A stretch of 64,000 nucleotides of DNA, taken from Megaleporinus macrocephalus (taxonomy: Eukaryota; Chordata; Actinopteri; Characiformes; Anostomidae). The stretch spans positions 9,090,148-9,154,147 of the forward strand of contig CM038726.1 in NCBI GenBank assembly GCA_021613375.1. Reading direction: 5' to 3'. Below, one piece after another: positions 1 to 11,157 of this stretch. Under the pieces are notes generated by a model, which was not told the DNA's origin, did no database searches, and worked only from the letters and a program-made list of their open reading frames with translations. The stretch's first letter is position 1, and each line of letters begins with the position of its first letter. The translations under genes and the position numbers were made by a program.

Positions 1-98
1 TCTCCCGTCCACAGCTACATCCACAGCTACCTTGCCCCATCTACAGCTATCTCCACAGCTATCTTCCCCCATCTACAGCTACCTTCTCTCATATCGCC
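1..98. repeat. Minisatellite tail at window start
   Basis: Repeats of a roughly 20-bp CCACAGCTAC-type unit. It is the reverse complement of the minisatellite copies at 51958-52055. Only the inner edge of the array is inside the window. Confidence 0.8.
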
Positions 99-318
99 CT
101 TTATTCATCCACTTGATTTACATCATCTAACTGCTAACTGCTCACAGTTAACACAGCTTATCATGAAACACTTCATATGAAGAGGGTGTGCAGTGATATG
201 GAACATTATAAAAATCTCACGAAAACATGTTATGTTAATCTTATTATTGAGGTTAGTTAAACTACATTTATCTTTTTATATGGTAAGCAATTATTTCCAG
301 TGATATTGGTCATGTGAA

Positions 319-1000
319 GTGTACAAAAATAGGTTGCTTGCAAATGATGCCATGTCACTGTGTTACTATGGTGTGAACTGCAAATGGAGGCTGGGAAGTG
401 ATTTTCCACATAAGGGGCTCCGTCACAAACTCTTCAAATGTCTGTGGTTTACATCATTTAGGATTACTGAAATCGGTTTACTGAGAAACTACAAGCTTTT
501 GTTGAGTAACAAAAGCTGTTCATGAGGAGAAAAAGGCAAGAAACTGAATGAAAGCAGCGAAGTTGTTCAAACCCCAGTCTGTAATCATGTTCCTGTTCCA
601 GGTTCTTGTAGCTGTAGTTTTAAATTTCTCACCAGTGACCAGTCACATCACTCACAGACTAACTGTTCACTCTACAATACTCAGTCCTACTGACCACACG
701 AGGGTAAAGCAGCTCATTCACCAGTTTTCATGTTCCACCTTAAACAGAGCAGCAGGAACCAGAACGTACCTGCGTAAAGTAAAGTAAGTAAACAGCGTAG
801 CATTAATGACGAAAGGGGCGGAGTTGAGTGCATGTTGCTGGTTAATCCACAGGACAGTAAAAGAAAACCAAACCACAGACGTTGTGGAGCTCCTCAGTAT
901 TGAGGTCCACCAACTGTTAACGTCTCATCCATTCTATTTTTCACTGACTGCCCTGCGTCATCAGAATCTGGTTAGGCAGGTATTGATGGAGATGGAGATA
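319..1000 (+). repeat. Diverged dispersed repeat, left-arm copy
   Basis: This segment matches 15750-15900 and 20532-21215 at lower identity. Shared blocks include a region around TGTCACTGTGTTGCTGTGG, a block containing TTCTTGTAGCTGTAGTTTTA, and a block with ACAGACGTTGTGGAGCT. The inner part of the 20.5-kb copy (about 20930-21070) is missing here, but a related piece lies at 2041-2141. The mirror copy is at 51056-51737. Function is unknown, and the short open frames over it look fortuitous. Confidence 0.6.
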
Positions 1001-2141
1001 AGTTCACAATACTCACAGAAATATTTGTGTAGGCAGTTGAATTGAATCTTTTAATGTAGCCTTCACTCTTTCCTACTTTCAAATGGGTGTTGACAACGGT
1101 CTGTCCTGTCTGTAGTATATCTGTGGCTGCCTCCCTCCAAAATGACACTGCTGCTGCCACACCGTCTTTCTCGAGCATAAGGTCAACAATTAACAATTAA
1201 TGAAATTTTAATGAATTTAATTCCACATTTAAAATAAATACACAAATATAGGCCCTTATTTTAGTAGTTGTTTTACATTTATTGTGTATTGAGTGCAGCT
1301 GTTTGTAAATATATTTGAATAATGTTTTCTGCGTTTTGCTAATGAAATCTAAGTTCTAATGAATTCTAATTAAAATGTATTAAATATATAAGTGTTGTTA
1401 ATTACTGTTTATAGCGAAGTTAAAGATGGTTAGCTTCATTTTATGTTCAATTAGATTCCATTGTGTTCCTTTGTTTCCTGTTGTTTAATTATGCAGAAAT
1501 TTAGAACACATTGGTGGAATTCCCCTTAAACGTGAAGCTTTTATTTTATTAGTGATGTAGTATTTGCTTGTTAAGTTCTAGGCTTAAAATGAGGATCTAA
1601 ATTCAGTGCTGATTTTTTTTTATTTGCTATTTGGAATACTAATATTGACATATAGTTTATAGAAAGACAGTTAAACTTTAAATTAAAAAGTACTAGCATA
1701 GCTGCACTGTTCTGCTTAAAGCTAGTTTGCGACAGTGATGCCAAAGTGAGCTGTTTGGATGCTTGGCTGACGACTCACACCCAGAGGGTTTGTGATTGGC
1801 TTGTCCATGACTAAGCAAAACACACTTCACTTCACTTAGACCACTTCACTTATTAGCGACAGTGCTAATGAAAATTCCTGTCAGAAATGTTCTGGTTAGC
1901 ATAGTGGCTAATAAGAAAAAGATTTGGATGGATTTGAAAAACTAACAATCATCAAAATATTCCACGAGAAGTTTTTCATTTATAACACATATAAACATCA
2001 GTGTAACTACACTTAGTCTGTGGTAAAATGTTTAGGCTAATGTTAAACAGGAGAAGTGGTGAATGAGAAGCTGAGTTGATGGTGCTGGTGGTCAGTAAGA
2101 GTGAATATTGTAGTGTGTACAGGTGATCTGGGGGTAAACAC
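1001..2141. other. AT-rich sequence, no gene seen
   Basis: AT-rich non-coding sequence. Only 2041-2141 is recognisable, as a diverged copy of 20945-21055 with the shared phrase GTGATCTGGGGGT. That similarity ends where TATGGCGTT begins at 2142. The mirror is about 49918-51058. Confidence 0.5.
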
Positions 2142-2440
2142 TATGGCGTTATTTCACTGTCCAGAGCACAATTTTTAAGTGCTAGGGCGCGATTGACGCA
2201 GCACTCACGGATTTTCTTTGTTCTCACGCAAAATATAAATGTGCTCTCTCATATTTACTCAGCTCTCGCTTAGATTCACTTTGCTCCACTACAGAACTGC
2301 TCGCGCGCTCAGATATATCCTTCTTTCGCACAAATTTACTCTTCTTCCGTTTACTGGAACGTGCGTGTGCACTCAAACGGCGCCCGCGCGCTTGCGAATC
2401 TTTGTGCTCAGAAATCACCACAAACAACGCTGCCGTTAGT
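2142..2440. mobile_element. Possible left terminus of a DNA transposon (TATGGCGT end)
   Basis: At 2142 the host-type repeat (2041-2141, like 20945-21055) stops and TATGGCGTT begins. This is the same first eight bases as the foldback element at 32381-34179. Repeated CTCGC-type motifs and purine/pyrimidine-skewed sequence follow, as in the arms of that foldback. I infer a transposon end here, with the HECT-like and transposase-like pseudogenes inside. I could not find the matching right end. Confidence 0.35.
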
Positions 2441-2551
2441 CGTCAGCCAATCAGAAAGCAGTAACGGATTTTGACCAATCACATTGTTCCTGCTGCTCCT
2501 CTACGTTCTCATTGGTTGGGAAAGGCGCGATGAAAACATCTGTAGCTTGCT
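2440..2551 (+). promoter_or_regulatory. CCAAT-rich putative promoter of the HECT-like gene
   Basis: Two CCAAT boxes (AGCCAATCAG near 2447, GACCAATCAC near 2474) and an inverted one (CATTGGTTGG near 2510) lie within 80 bp. They are just upstream of an ATG at 2552 that opens a short exon ending in a GTACTG donor. No TATA box is obvious. The mirror copy is at about 49508-49619. Confidence 0.45.
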
Positions 2552-4261
2552 TCACTATGGAGTCAACGGCCTCAGGTACTGCGATTAACTGCTTAAATAT
2601 ATTTATTTATTTACTTATTTTGTAATATGTTATATTATTATGTTGCAATCACACTTTTCACATTGAAATGACGCTTTGTATGAATGCAAAATGAAGTTTG
2701 TATTTTCTGTCAGCTAGCAACCAATAATAATACAGCCTGTGTATTAGCTAAGTCGTTTCACCAGTATGGCGAGGGCTAAAGTGTTTTTGTATTTTATCAT
2801 GCGCCATCAAACCAACCCTCGCAAAAAAATCTCTGATAATTTGTTATTTAACTGTAAGGCATTTTTGACTAATGCGAGTTTAGCTGCGGCCCTAGTAAGA
2901 TTTAAGGACGTGAAATCCCATATGTTATATGGGTTGTTCCTGGTCGATAGCTAGTTTAAAATATACTTTATACTTTGACAGACTGACTCCATCGACGAAG
3001 CCACAAGTTATCTGATTTTTTAAATAAGTAGTCACAGCAGCAGCAGACAACACAGCAAACGACAACACAGCAGCAGCAGACAACAGTGCAGCAAGAAATG
3101 ACCAGGTTATTTATATTTAGGAAAAAGTACTGTTGTGCCTTGACCTTGTCATATTTGGTAGTGCTGGTCTTATTTTATATTGTAAAGTTAGAAAGCTAAT
3201 ATTTTTTAGCATAGTTGTGTGATAGTTGGACAGATGATTCTAAGTGTTGATGATACATAAGCCTGAATTGCCTCTCGCAAGTATCAATTTACACAGAAAT
3301 GACTATAATAACTATAATAAAATAATTATTTGTTTAATTGTTTAATGTATAACTATTTTCACTGTGTTGTGATTTTACAGATAATTTCCAGGTTATTTTA
3401 GAAAGTTTTTACCTATAAGGGGCAAGAAAAGATTCGTCCCCTATAAGGTGGTCAGTACCAGTGGAAAGACTGTGTCTATGCAGTTCTAACTTATTAACAA
3501 AAATGTGGAAAAACCAACAGAGGAACTGACACTTCTCCTAGCGGTATGGGGAGACGCACAGTCAAGCTGCCAGAAAGTGCTGATCATTCTGAGGTAAATG
3601 ATTAATAATAATAATTCTATCCACACCGCTTTCATTTTTTATTTAATCTAGTGCATATTCTCCATAAATTCCTTTTCATTACAGCCATGTGTCGAGAGAG
3701 GAATGAAATACAATTTCTTCAGAACACAGTGCTCCATTTAACATTAAACCATAGCTTAGATGCTCTAGGATAGATTTTATGACTGTACAATGTTAATATT
3801 TACAATTACAGTTTTGGAGAGCCTCTGCAGGGTATTTCCCCTACCCCCAATACACCTAAGTAATCAATAACAACCCCTTCATGACTTGCAGTGAGGAACC
3901 AAGAAAACACTAAAATGTGCAGGGCAGGGGTTACTCCAGGAAAAGGCTGAAAAGTGATGGCTTACATTAAATGTATAAGGCCACAGAAGACTCCTGTCTT
4001 AATGTTTGTCTTTAGGGTCTACCTTTAGTGTAAGTATTTCTGATAAAGTGTTAAGTGAGTGTATATGACAGGGCTGTAACAAGGTTCATCTTTTGACAAT
4101 CTTGAGAATACAAAAACCACATATAGCCTTTTACATTGAATACAGTGTCTAAGCACTAAGTGCTTCAATTTCATACTGTAAATAATTGTAAATGTTTAGA
4201 CCACAGATTATGATTCCCACACAAATTTAGTTTTCTCATACAGGTTTTGTCTTTAATACAG

Positions 4262-4653
4262 GTCACAGGACTTTTGACTGATCATTACCCAAAAGTTTCC
4301 AAGTTATCCAGAGTGTGGCTTCTGCACAAGGCCCTTGGTAATGTAGACTGTAAAACAATTTAGAAGGTCAGATGCTTTTTATAACATTTTAAAATGTTAT
4401 TCTTTTAATGATGTTGCCCCTCATAGGTGGATCAGGACAACGGAAACTTATAGTAGTCCCCCCAGAAGCTGAGGGTTATAATACTCAGTATTTGAGATCT
4501 GTGAGTGGAGGGGGTAAGAACACAATGTACATAGTTCCTCTACCTGTGGAAGAGCAGGAATTTCAGAAGATACCAAAGGCTACCTGTCAAGCCTGTAAGA
4601 TGTCATTGCAAGTTTTGGTTTTGCATATCAAATCATGCTGCACTAACAGGTCA
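4262..4653 (+). CDS. Best-preserved exon pair of the HECT-like gene
   Basis: Exon 4262-4337 follows a TAATACAG acceptor and ends before GTAATG. Exon 4427-4653 follows CTCATAG. The split glycine codon (G|GT) rejoins exactly, giving a frame that reads through HKALGGSGQRKLIVV. The second exon carries SVSGGGKNTMYIVPLP and a Cys-x2-Cys...His-x3-Cys group (CQACKMSL, HIKSC) that could bind zinc. The right arm keeps only the first 70 bases of this pair, because its deletion starts at 4332. Confidence 0.6.
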
Positions 4654-4769
4654 TCCACAGAGAACCACACAGATAATTAATGTAATGAACATTTTAGTAA
4701 ATATCTGTTCATTAGTAGTTGATTGTTCACAACAGCCACAGTACGATTTAACAGATTTACATATATGTT

Positions 4770-5290
4770 GTGTTGATTTTAGTCTTCCCCAGATGTTGTT
4801 GCCGAGTTCCCTTCTGTGAAATCCACAGAGGCAGCCAGTAGTATCTGTATATCCAGTACTAAGGTAAACTAAATTAGTATTAGTAAGATCAGTCTTACAC
4901 ATCCCCAATAGCAATCTTTTACGACAATTAACATTTAAAACGTGTTGATTTTAGTCTTCCCCAGATGTGTCTATTGTTGCTGAGTTTTCCACAACAGCAG
5001 GCAGTAGTGGGACAGCCTTTATATATAGCACTAAGGTAGGACCAAATTAGTAATGATGCTATTAGTAAGTCTTACTCATCCCCAACAGCAATATTTCACA
5101 TTGATTAACACTTATTATGTTATTTATTATTTTAATCTTAACCAGATGCAGCTGTTGTTGCCGAGATCACAACAGCAAATAGTAGTAGTAGCACAGTAGT
5201 AGCACAGCAGTAGTAGCACAGCCAATACATACAGCACTAAAGTAAGATCAAATAGCTAATAATGCTGTTAGTACAAGCATCCCTAACCTG
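4770..5290 (+). repeat. Tandem triplication of a small exon
   Basis: Three units of about 170 bp each hold a CCAG acceptor, a short open exon and a GTA donor. The exons are 4793-4863, 4965-5035 and 5146-5241; the first two are both 71 nt. Their translations share the pattern (V/I)VAEF(S)TTA-SS-T-(I/Y)-STK. The third has expanded AGT/AGC codons and an in-frame stop. The introns are equally alike, so whole exon-intron units were duplicated. The block lies inside the segment missing from the right arm. Confidence 0.65.
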
Positions 5291-5836
5291 TAAAGATAAC
5301 AATCGCTGTATTTCTATCTGAATATTAAGTAGTGCATTTGTTGTCTTTTGTTTGTGATAATATTGGTGTCTTCTTTTCCGGCTCCATGCCCGCTGTGTCA
5401 AATTAGCTTTCAATTGGATTATTTAGAAATCCATGCCAGCTTGTGTGGTGAAAGGTGACAAAATATAAATGTGTATTAGATTAAAAGCAAATCTGAAAAC
5501 TCTCATTTATAATATTTTTGTATATGTATTGCCCAGTCCTTAGTATATTTGACAGAATTATTCATCTCCAGCCATGGAGGGCCAGTGTCAAGCACAGTCT
5601 CCTGATCTCCCTGCTCAAACACACCAACTTAAACTAGCAGTCAACAGATTACTAGAATGAGTTGTATTCAATTAGGAAAATAACCAAACTGTGCTGGACA
5701 TTATCCTTCCAGGACTGGAACTGAAGAACTTGGCTATTGTGTGTAATATTCCTATAAATCTATGTTACAAAACATATTTCAGCATGGAAGAAGATTCTAA
5801 ACCAATAAACAGTGGAACAGAGAGATATATTAATAC

Positions 5837-6474
5837 TGTTACGTTCCTATCTAAGGGCAGACTAAGTTGGGGGTGGGGGGGGGTGGGGGGGGTGGGGGGG
5901 GGGGGGGGGGGATTCACAAGAAGCCACACAGAGCTTGTCTTAGTTTAAAGTGTATTTACAACTATTTACAAATATATACAATAATAAGCCATATCTCCAG
6001 GGGTAAGTCAGGCCAAAATAACAAACCAAAACCCACTCTAACTCCACACCCACAAAACTACCTAACCTAAACCAACCAAAAATCAAACAAAGGACAGGCA
6101 ACTAACCCAACTCCCTAACTCAACTAAAACAGGAGAAAAAACCTTTAACCCAAAGAAAATGGCACTTACCCCCTTCCAGCATAAACAAAAGAAACAACAA
6201 CACTATTTACAGACTATAAACACAATATGTAAAACCTGAGGTTAGCACACCAAACTCAGGTTACAATACAATACACAAAATCAACAGCGAAACCACAAGT
6301 TCTCTCCCTCTCTCTGCCCTGTGCTCTTTTGTTTGGGATTTTGCCGCCTTTTTGGTACTTCCTGGATGGGCTTCACTTGCAGCCTCCAGGATCAGGGACA
6401 GCGCCACCTATAGATGGAAGTAGACAGACAAACAAACAAACAAACACAGGAAACACAGAGGCACAGCCATAACA
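5837..6474 (-). mobile_element. Solo LTR with 4-bp target duplication
   Basis: A 638-bp block with LTR ends (TGTTACG...CATAACA on plus) is flanked by ATAC at 5833-5836 and 6475-6478. No second copy or internal region is adjacent, so it is a solo LTR, probably left by LTR-LTR recombination. The minus sense starts TGTTATGG. A long, irregular G-run (about 5870-5911) sits near one end. It lies between N-terminal and HECT exons of the broken ligase gene. The right arm keeps only the part equivalent to 5922-6474. Confidence 0.65.
5870..5911. repeat. Poly-G tract
   Basis: About 40 bases of almost pure G with a few T inside the solo LTR. Such a tract can form G-quadruplexes and is hard to sequence. 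It lies 10 bp from the inner breakpoint of the right-arm deletion. Confidence 0.8.
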
Positions 6475-7784
6475 ATACGTTTTCTTAGCCTGAAGTACAT
6501 AACATGATGGAATTTTGTAATTTATGGATCTCTTTGTTATTTGTATGTGTATGTTAGCTTTGATGATCTCCACACCATCAAAGCTGCAGTATCCACAGAT
6601 GGCAACACATTTGAAATCTGCCACAATATGGTGGAGAGAGGCCTTGCTCAATGGCAAAGACAAAAAAGTAATCTCCAGTGAAAAAGCTGAAAGTCGTCTT
6701 TTTGGGTGAGGCTGGGATAGACACAGGAGAACTGCGCAAAGAGTTTCTGTCAGGTGAGAAAGGGTTAAATAGATTTGCTCATTGTGATTAATGTGCTTGG
6801 TTGAAATGTGAAATGATGTATCCTCTGATTGAAGGAATGATAGGAGGCATTGAAGCGTTTTTTGAAGGGGGCAGACATGGCAAGAGACCAAATGATTCTG
6901 AGTCTGATTTGGACAAAGATCACTTTAAGAATGTGTTACTTTAGTTTACCATTTTTCTTCACTTTGGTCACTTTTTTGGCACCCAGGTCAAATTTAAATT
7001 ACATGTTTTTGTTGATTTTGTAAGTGAAAAGAAAGTATTTATTCTGGTGTTGTACATCATTTAAATGTCCCTGACTTTTATATTCTAAAAAATAATTTTC
7101 CATAGGGTTAGGGAGAAATAATGGCTGCCAGTCTGGCCCAAGGTGGACCTGCAACAAATTTTCTTGCATTATGGTGCCACAAGTTCCTGTGCAGTGGGTC
7201 TCTGGAGTTGGAAGACATGAACAAAGCTGATCTGGGAGACGATCAGTATATTGATCTCATTTCAAAGGTATGATTAAGGGCTTTTCCTCACAATATATGC
7301 TTGACCAGGTTGAGTTATGAGCAGGGTATTACACAATTGTCACCATTTTAGGTGGAGTTGGCTACAGAGTGTACAATTAAAGACTTGACTGAGGATATCT
7401 TGAGCTGTGGGTACACAGCCTGGAGTAATTCAGAATGTGCTCTTGTAGAATCCAAAAAAAAATTGTATGCTTGCAAATCAGACACTGTTTTTTGTATTAT
7501 AAGTATTTCTTTAACACTTTTTTCTTTTCTTTTCACTCCAAAATCTGTTTATCTATTATATATTTTACTCATCTTTGTCTGCATCTAAAGCAAAAAAGAT
7601 GGTTTCAGTATTCTTTAATTGTTTACATTGTGTGGAAATTTCATGAATAATGGACCAATGGAAATGCTCTAAAGTAGCTTGGAAAAAATGATGGTTCCCA
7701 TTTTATCAGCTCCGCTTTTGCCGTGTAGTAGCACTTTATAGATCTACTATTACTATTACATGTAGTTTATATGATTCTCTGTAA

Positions 7785-8060
7785 ACCCCCACACAGCAGA
7801 TATTATTTGGGTGGTGGATCATTCTCAGCAATGCAGTGACACTAACATGCTGGTGGTGTGTTAGTGTGTGTTGCACTGGTGTGAGTGGATCAGTCACAGC
7901 AGTGCTGCTCGAGTTTTAAACCCCTCAGTGTCACTGCTGGACTGAGAATAGTCCTGTGGGGCCCTGATCTTTGGAGAACGGGGTAAAAGGTGGCTAACAA
8001 AGTGTACAGAGTAACAGAAGGACTACAGTCTGTAATTGTAGAAGTGGAGCTGATACAATG
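7785..8060. mobile_element. Palindromic MITE-like repeat in a HECT intron
   Basis: This segment contains phrases such as GGTGGATCATTCTCAGCA, GTGTTAGTGTGTGTTGCAC, GTGAGTGGATCAGTCACAG and CAGTGTCACTGCTGGACTG. I recognise them as the half-palindromes of an abundant short element in several ostariophysan fish genomes. It lies between HECT exons 7352-7462 and 8118-8273 and is followed by a (GT)n tract. The family assignment is from memory and needs a repeat-library search. Confidence 0.5.
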
Positions 8061-8994
8061 GGCAATGAGTGTAGATATAAGGATATACATTTATATATAC
8101 GTGTGTGTGTGTATGTGTTTGTCCCAAAATAGTGCTGTTATTCTCCATGCAACCCTGAAGCTGTTCCCCATACTGCAGCAGATAAGGAATGGTTTGCAGC
8201 TTTATGGCCTAAGTGATCTCATAGCCAAATACCCAAATATCTGTTAGCAACTTTTTGTCCCTGGAGTAGAAATGAGTGTAAGTAGGGGTGGGCAATATAG
8301 CAAAAAAGTCTCTAAACTCATGATATGTCAGTATACAAATTTAAATTAAATATACCGTTGTTCAGTGATCTCCATGATATCCAATATGTTCAAATATTAC
8401 AATATGTTTAAATAATCACAATATATTCAAAAAAGTATATTCATATATATTTTTACATAATGTATTATGTTAACGATCTAGACACTTGAGAAGTTTTGGT
8501 TTCGTTATTGATTTTTCTTAATTTCAACAGGCTGATGTGAACTTTGTCATCTCAGTTTGCCAGGGCAGAGTTTAGTGAGGATATGCTATCCAACTGTGGC
8601 TGCATGCACCAACACAAATACACTCCCTGTTAAACACATGTTAACTTATGAAAACTTCAAACTTGTCACAATGGAAGCATTTCATCTTGGCCAGGAATTT
8701 CAGAAAGTTTAACTAAAAATGCTTTATTTTTGCCACCAGGAAATGTGTAGTAAAGTTCAGCACTTTTTGATTAGTCATGTATCCATAAGAGTCATGTTAG
8801 AAATGGTAAAGATCAGTAAAAAACGAAAAGCAAAAGCAAAGTAGCACAAACAATGTAAGAACAGAAGAGCAAGTGTGTTAAAGGAAAGAGGACATAATCA
8901 AGAATAAAAGTTCATGAAATTATTTTGTGTTGGCATTCCTTTGCAGAATAACAATCACAAGACAGAACAGGTCAGCACTAACCTACAAAATTTC

Positions 8995-9600
8995 TCATGA
9001 AAAAGGTTGAAGGGAACGAATGTAAATATCCAGACCATAGGAAACTGATGGTCCTGTCCCCAGCAGCTTGAAGGTCTGCCATCTCTTGCTCATTTAAAGA
9101 GGTAACAATCTCTGTAACCACAACTCCAGATTCTGTTAAGGACTCCTCATGGAAAATGGCACTTTCTCAATCTATGTGAAGATCCTAGATATTTATAAGG
9201 GATTTATAAAACAGGAAAAGCTAAACACCAACTTTAAAATGTCAAAACCTTTATGTAGTTCTAGAGTATCTGATCAATTAAAGAGCTGAACGTGATCAAG
9301 GTGTAACTCTACATTCTCAGCCTCATCTCTGCTGTTATGCAGGAATCCCATCTGCCAAATTTGCTGAGGAGTCATGTTTCCCTCTGTGCGGAGAGGGTGG
9401 TCCTCAGCAAGGACTGAAGGCCATTGTGGAGACGAGGGAGAAACACATAATGCACAAGGAAAATGTGTAGCATGTTTGAGATGTCCAGCCACCCGTCTTC
9501 TTCCAGGCTATGCAGGACATCATAATATGTGCACATCACTGCTGTCCACAAATCATGCCACAGTCGTTTGATTCTAAAAGTTTTCAAAGGTTTAAACATT
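8995..9600 (-). pseudogene. Integrase-type (DDE) transposase C-terminal remnant
   Basis: The minus frame from 9599 reads through RIKRLWHDLWTAVMCTYYDV, LHSLEEDGWLDISN and HYVFLPRL; after a frame change it continues with LRTEGNMTPQQIWQMG. I recall this pattern from integrase-core proteins common in fish genomes. The frame is lost after QLFN. Similarity resumes at about 9170-9000 with VTEIVTSLNEQEMADLQA and, after a one-base shift, SYGLDIYIRSLQPF plus a stop at 8995-8997. This should be the natural C-terminus. An acceptor-like TTTTAG precedes the first block, so upstream exons would lie above 9600, but I could not identify them. The gene converges on the HECT-like gene. The right-arm copy carries the same breaks. 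Confidence 0.55.
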
Positions 9601-10320
9601 TTTTGCTTAAGATAAATGTTGCTTCTCAGTTTTTTTTATATCAAATAGCCACATTTTGGTACATAGCAGTGTTTATGTTAAAGTTTACTTATGAATCACT
9701 AAATTAATTTCTGTACATCAAAATAAAGCACTGCACAGCTTGTGTTATTATTTTACTAGAAGCCTGGCTTACTTCAGCTTACCTCTGGTTGTGCACACTT
9801 TTTCCAGAGATGAAACGTGCCCGATCTGTTCCCCTCACAGTGAACATAAATTAGCAATATCAAGGTTCTCTACACCTTGATCCCCTCTGACCCTTGCATG
9901 AAGATAATGAAGTTTTAAAGAGACCACTGTGTTAAGAATCATGTGACAGGGAGGTTAACATTGAGATTAAAAAAAAAAAGGGAGTGGGCGGGAAAGTGTA
10001 GTAATCAGATAGTAACGTTAGGATAGCACAGGGACTTTGAGATGATGGAGGTAATTGGTATTTGCATACTTCTTTAAATCTGGCAGCCACAGCATCTTGT
10101 TCTGATAAAATAGTAAACCATCAAGGTTGAGAAGTGTTGGATGAGCAGCAAGTGTCCGCTTTATTAATATTGACACATTCCAAATAAAATATTTAAAATA
10201 GAAATAATTAAACAGATCCGTTTTAATTTATACAATTATCATTTATTTTCACTCAATATTTAATTTTCTCCTACAACAACTTGAGAAATTGAGTAAGTTA
10301 AGTAAAACGTCACAACGTGG
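9601..10320. other. No gene seen
   Basis: AT-rich sequence with no recognisable exon or repeat. A 5' part of the transposase-like gene could be hidden here on the minus strand, but I cannot support one. Confidence 0.4.
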
Positions 10321-10325
10321 ACACC

Positions 10326-10417
10326 ATGAACAAAAAGCGCACGAAGAGAGAGACGCCTCTGCTGAGGAGGACTGCAGTACTGAGAAGGAGAGCCACCTTG
10401 TCTACTTGCAAATCTTG
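10326..10417 (+). CDS. Possible first coding exon of unknown gene
   Basis: ATG at 10326 opens a basic 30-residue frame (MNKKRTKRETPLLRR...) that ends at a good donor, TTG|GTAAGT, at 10418. A possible continuation is the open stretch from about 10855 (VRVKWESGDGLYKDN), although no clean acceptor precedes it. The mirror copy is at about 43231-43322. I do not recognise the product. It could equally be a chance ATG beside a donor-like site. Confidence 0.25.
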
Positions 10418-11157
10418 GTAAGTAGGTAGCTAGCAAAAGTTATTATTGTTTTTTTATTTTTCTTTTATGAAAATGTGGAGTTATTTTCGTTGGTCTGTCG
10501 CACTTATTATAAAACTCCTCGCAAAAATGGCATTGCTTTCATAATAAGAGCCTCCTCCAATTCTACTGTTAGATATAAGTTTATTTAATTCAAGTGAACC
10601 CCAGATTTTTATTAAATACTCTGTGCATTTATACTTCTGCTGAAACAACAGTACTTTTGTTTATCTGACTCCTCCAAGAGATGACCACCTAGCTAGTGGG
10701 CCTCAATTGATTAGAAACTGAGACCCTTTAATAAAATGTGTTCTTGTTCTTTTCCATGATAACTTAACTGGCAGATTGGAATGATTTTATTTAGTAACAA
10801 AAATTATGTATGTTTTCATATGTTGTAAATATGATTCTTCTTTAAACTACTGAAGGTGAGGGTGAAGTGGGAAAGTGGTGATGGTCTATACAAGGACAAC
10901 TGGTGCCATTGTGAAAGTAAATATACACCCGTAACTGAGAACTATCTTGTAGCCATTTCCTTAAGGGAGTGATAGCTTCTTCTCGCCATCTGCTTCTTTT
11001 AAACAAAGCTATAGGCGTATCATTCATACTTTGCTTTGTTTATATATCTGGCACAGTGTGGTTTCTGTTTGTATGATAACTAAAACTAATTTTTCTGCAG
11101 AGCTTTTTGACGAGACGCCTTAATGGAAAAACAGTGTTTGCCAACTGCAAGTAATTC
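10418..11157. other. Non-coding, no clear feature
   Basis: Apart from the weak open stretch near 10855-10973, I see nothing identifiable between the possible exon at 10326 and the end of the Rex3-like LINE. Confidence 0.4.

Larger units (their letters stand above)
2552..8600 (+). pseudogene. Broken G2E3-like HECT E3 ubiquitin ligase gene (left arm)
   Basis: Conceptual splicing gives the order seen in the expanded teleost G2E3-like HECT family. There is an ATG exon at 2552, basic N-terminal pieces to 3593, joined in phase to 4262-4337 (LLTDHYPKVSKLS) and 4427-4653 (GSGQRKLIVVPPEAEGYNTQ, then Cys-x2-Cys). Three duplicated exons (4793-5241) follow, then HECT N-lobe exons 6558-6753 (VVFLGEAGIDTGELRKEF), 6835-6920, 7107-7267 (MAASLAQGGPATNF), 7352-7462 and 8118-8273 (LQQIRNGLQLYGL). 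Such proteins would transfer ubiquitin through a C-lobe cysteine, but no exon with that cysteine was found. Lesions include an in-frame TAA after MQF near 3490, shifts near 3555, 6700 and 7110, TAG at 8245, and a shift near 8560. Every lesion I compared is also in the right arm, so decay predates duplication or is allelic. Confidence 0.7.

Noticed and set aside
2224..2439. Short basic ORFs on both strands near the CCAAT boxes
   Set aside because: They overlap on opposite strands in skewed transposon-end or promoter sequence and have no recognised similarity.
6373..6891. 172-codon minus-strand frame, partly conserved in the right arm
   Set aside because: It spans solo LTR and the antisense of a HECT exon; conservation between arms only reflects the duplication.
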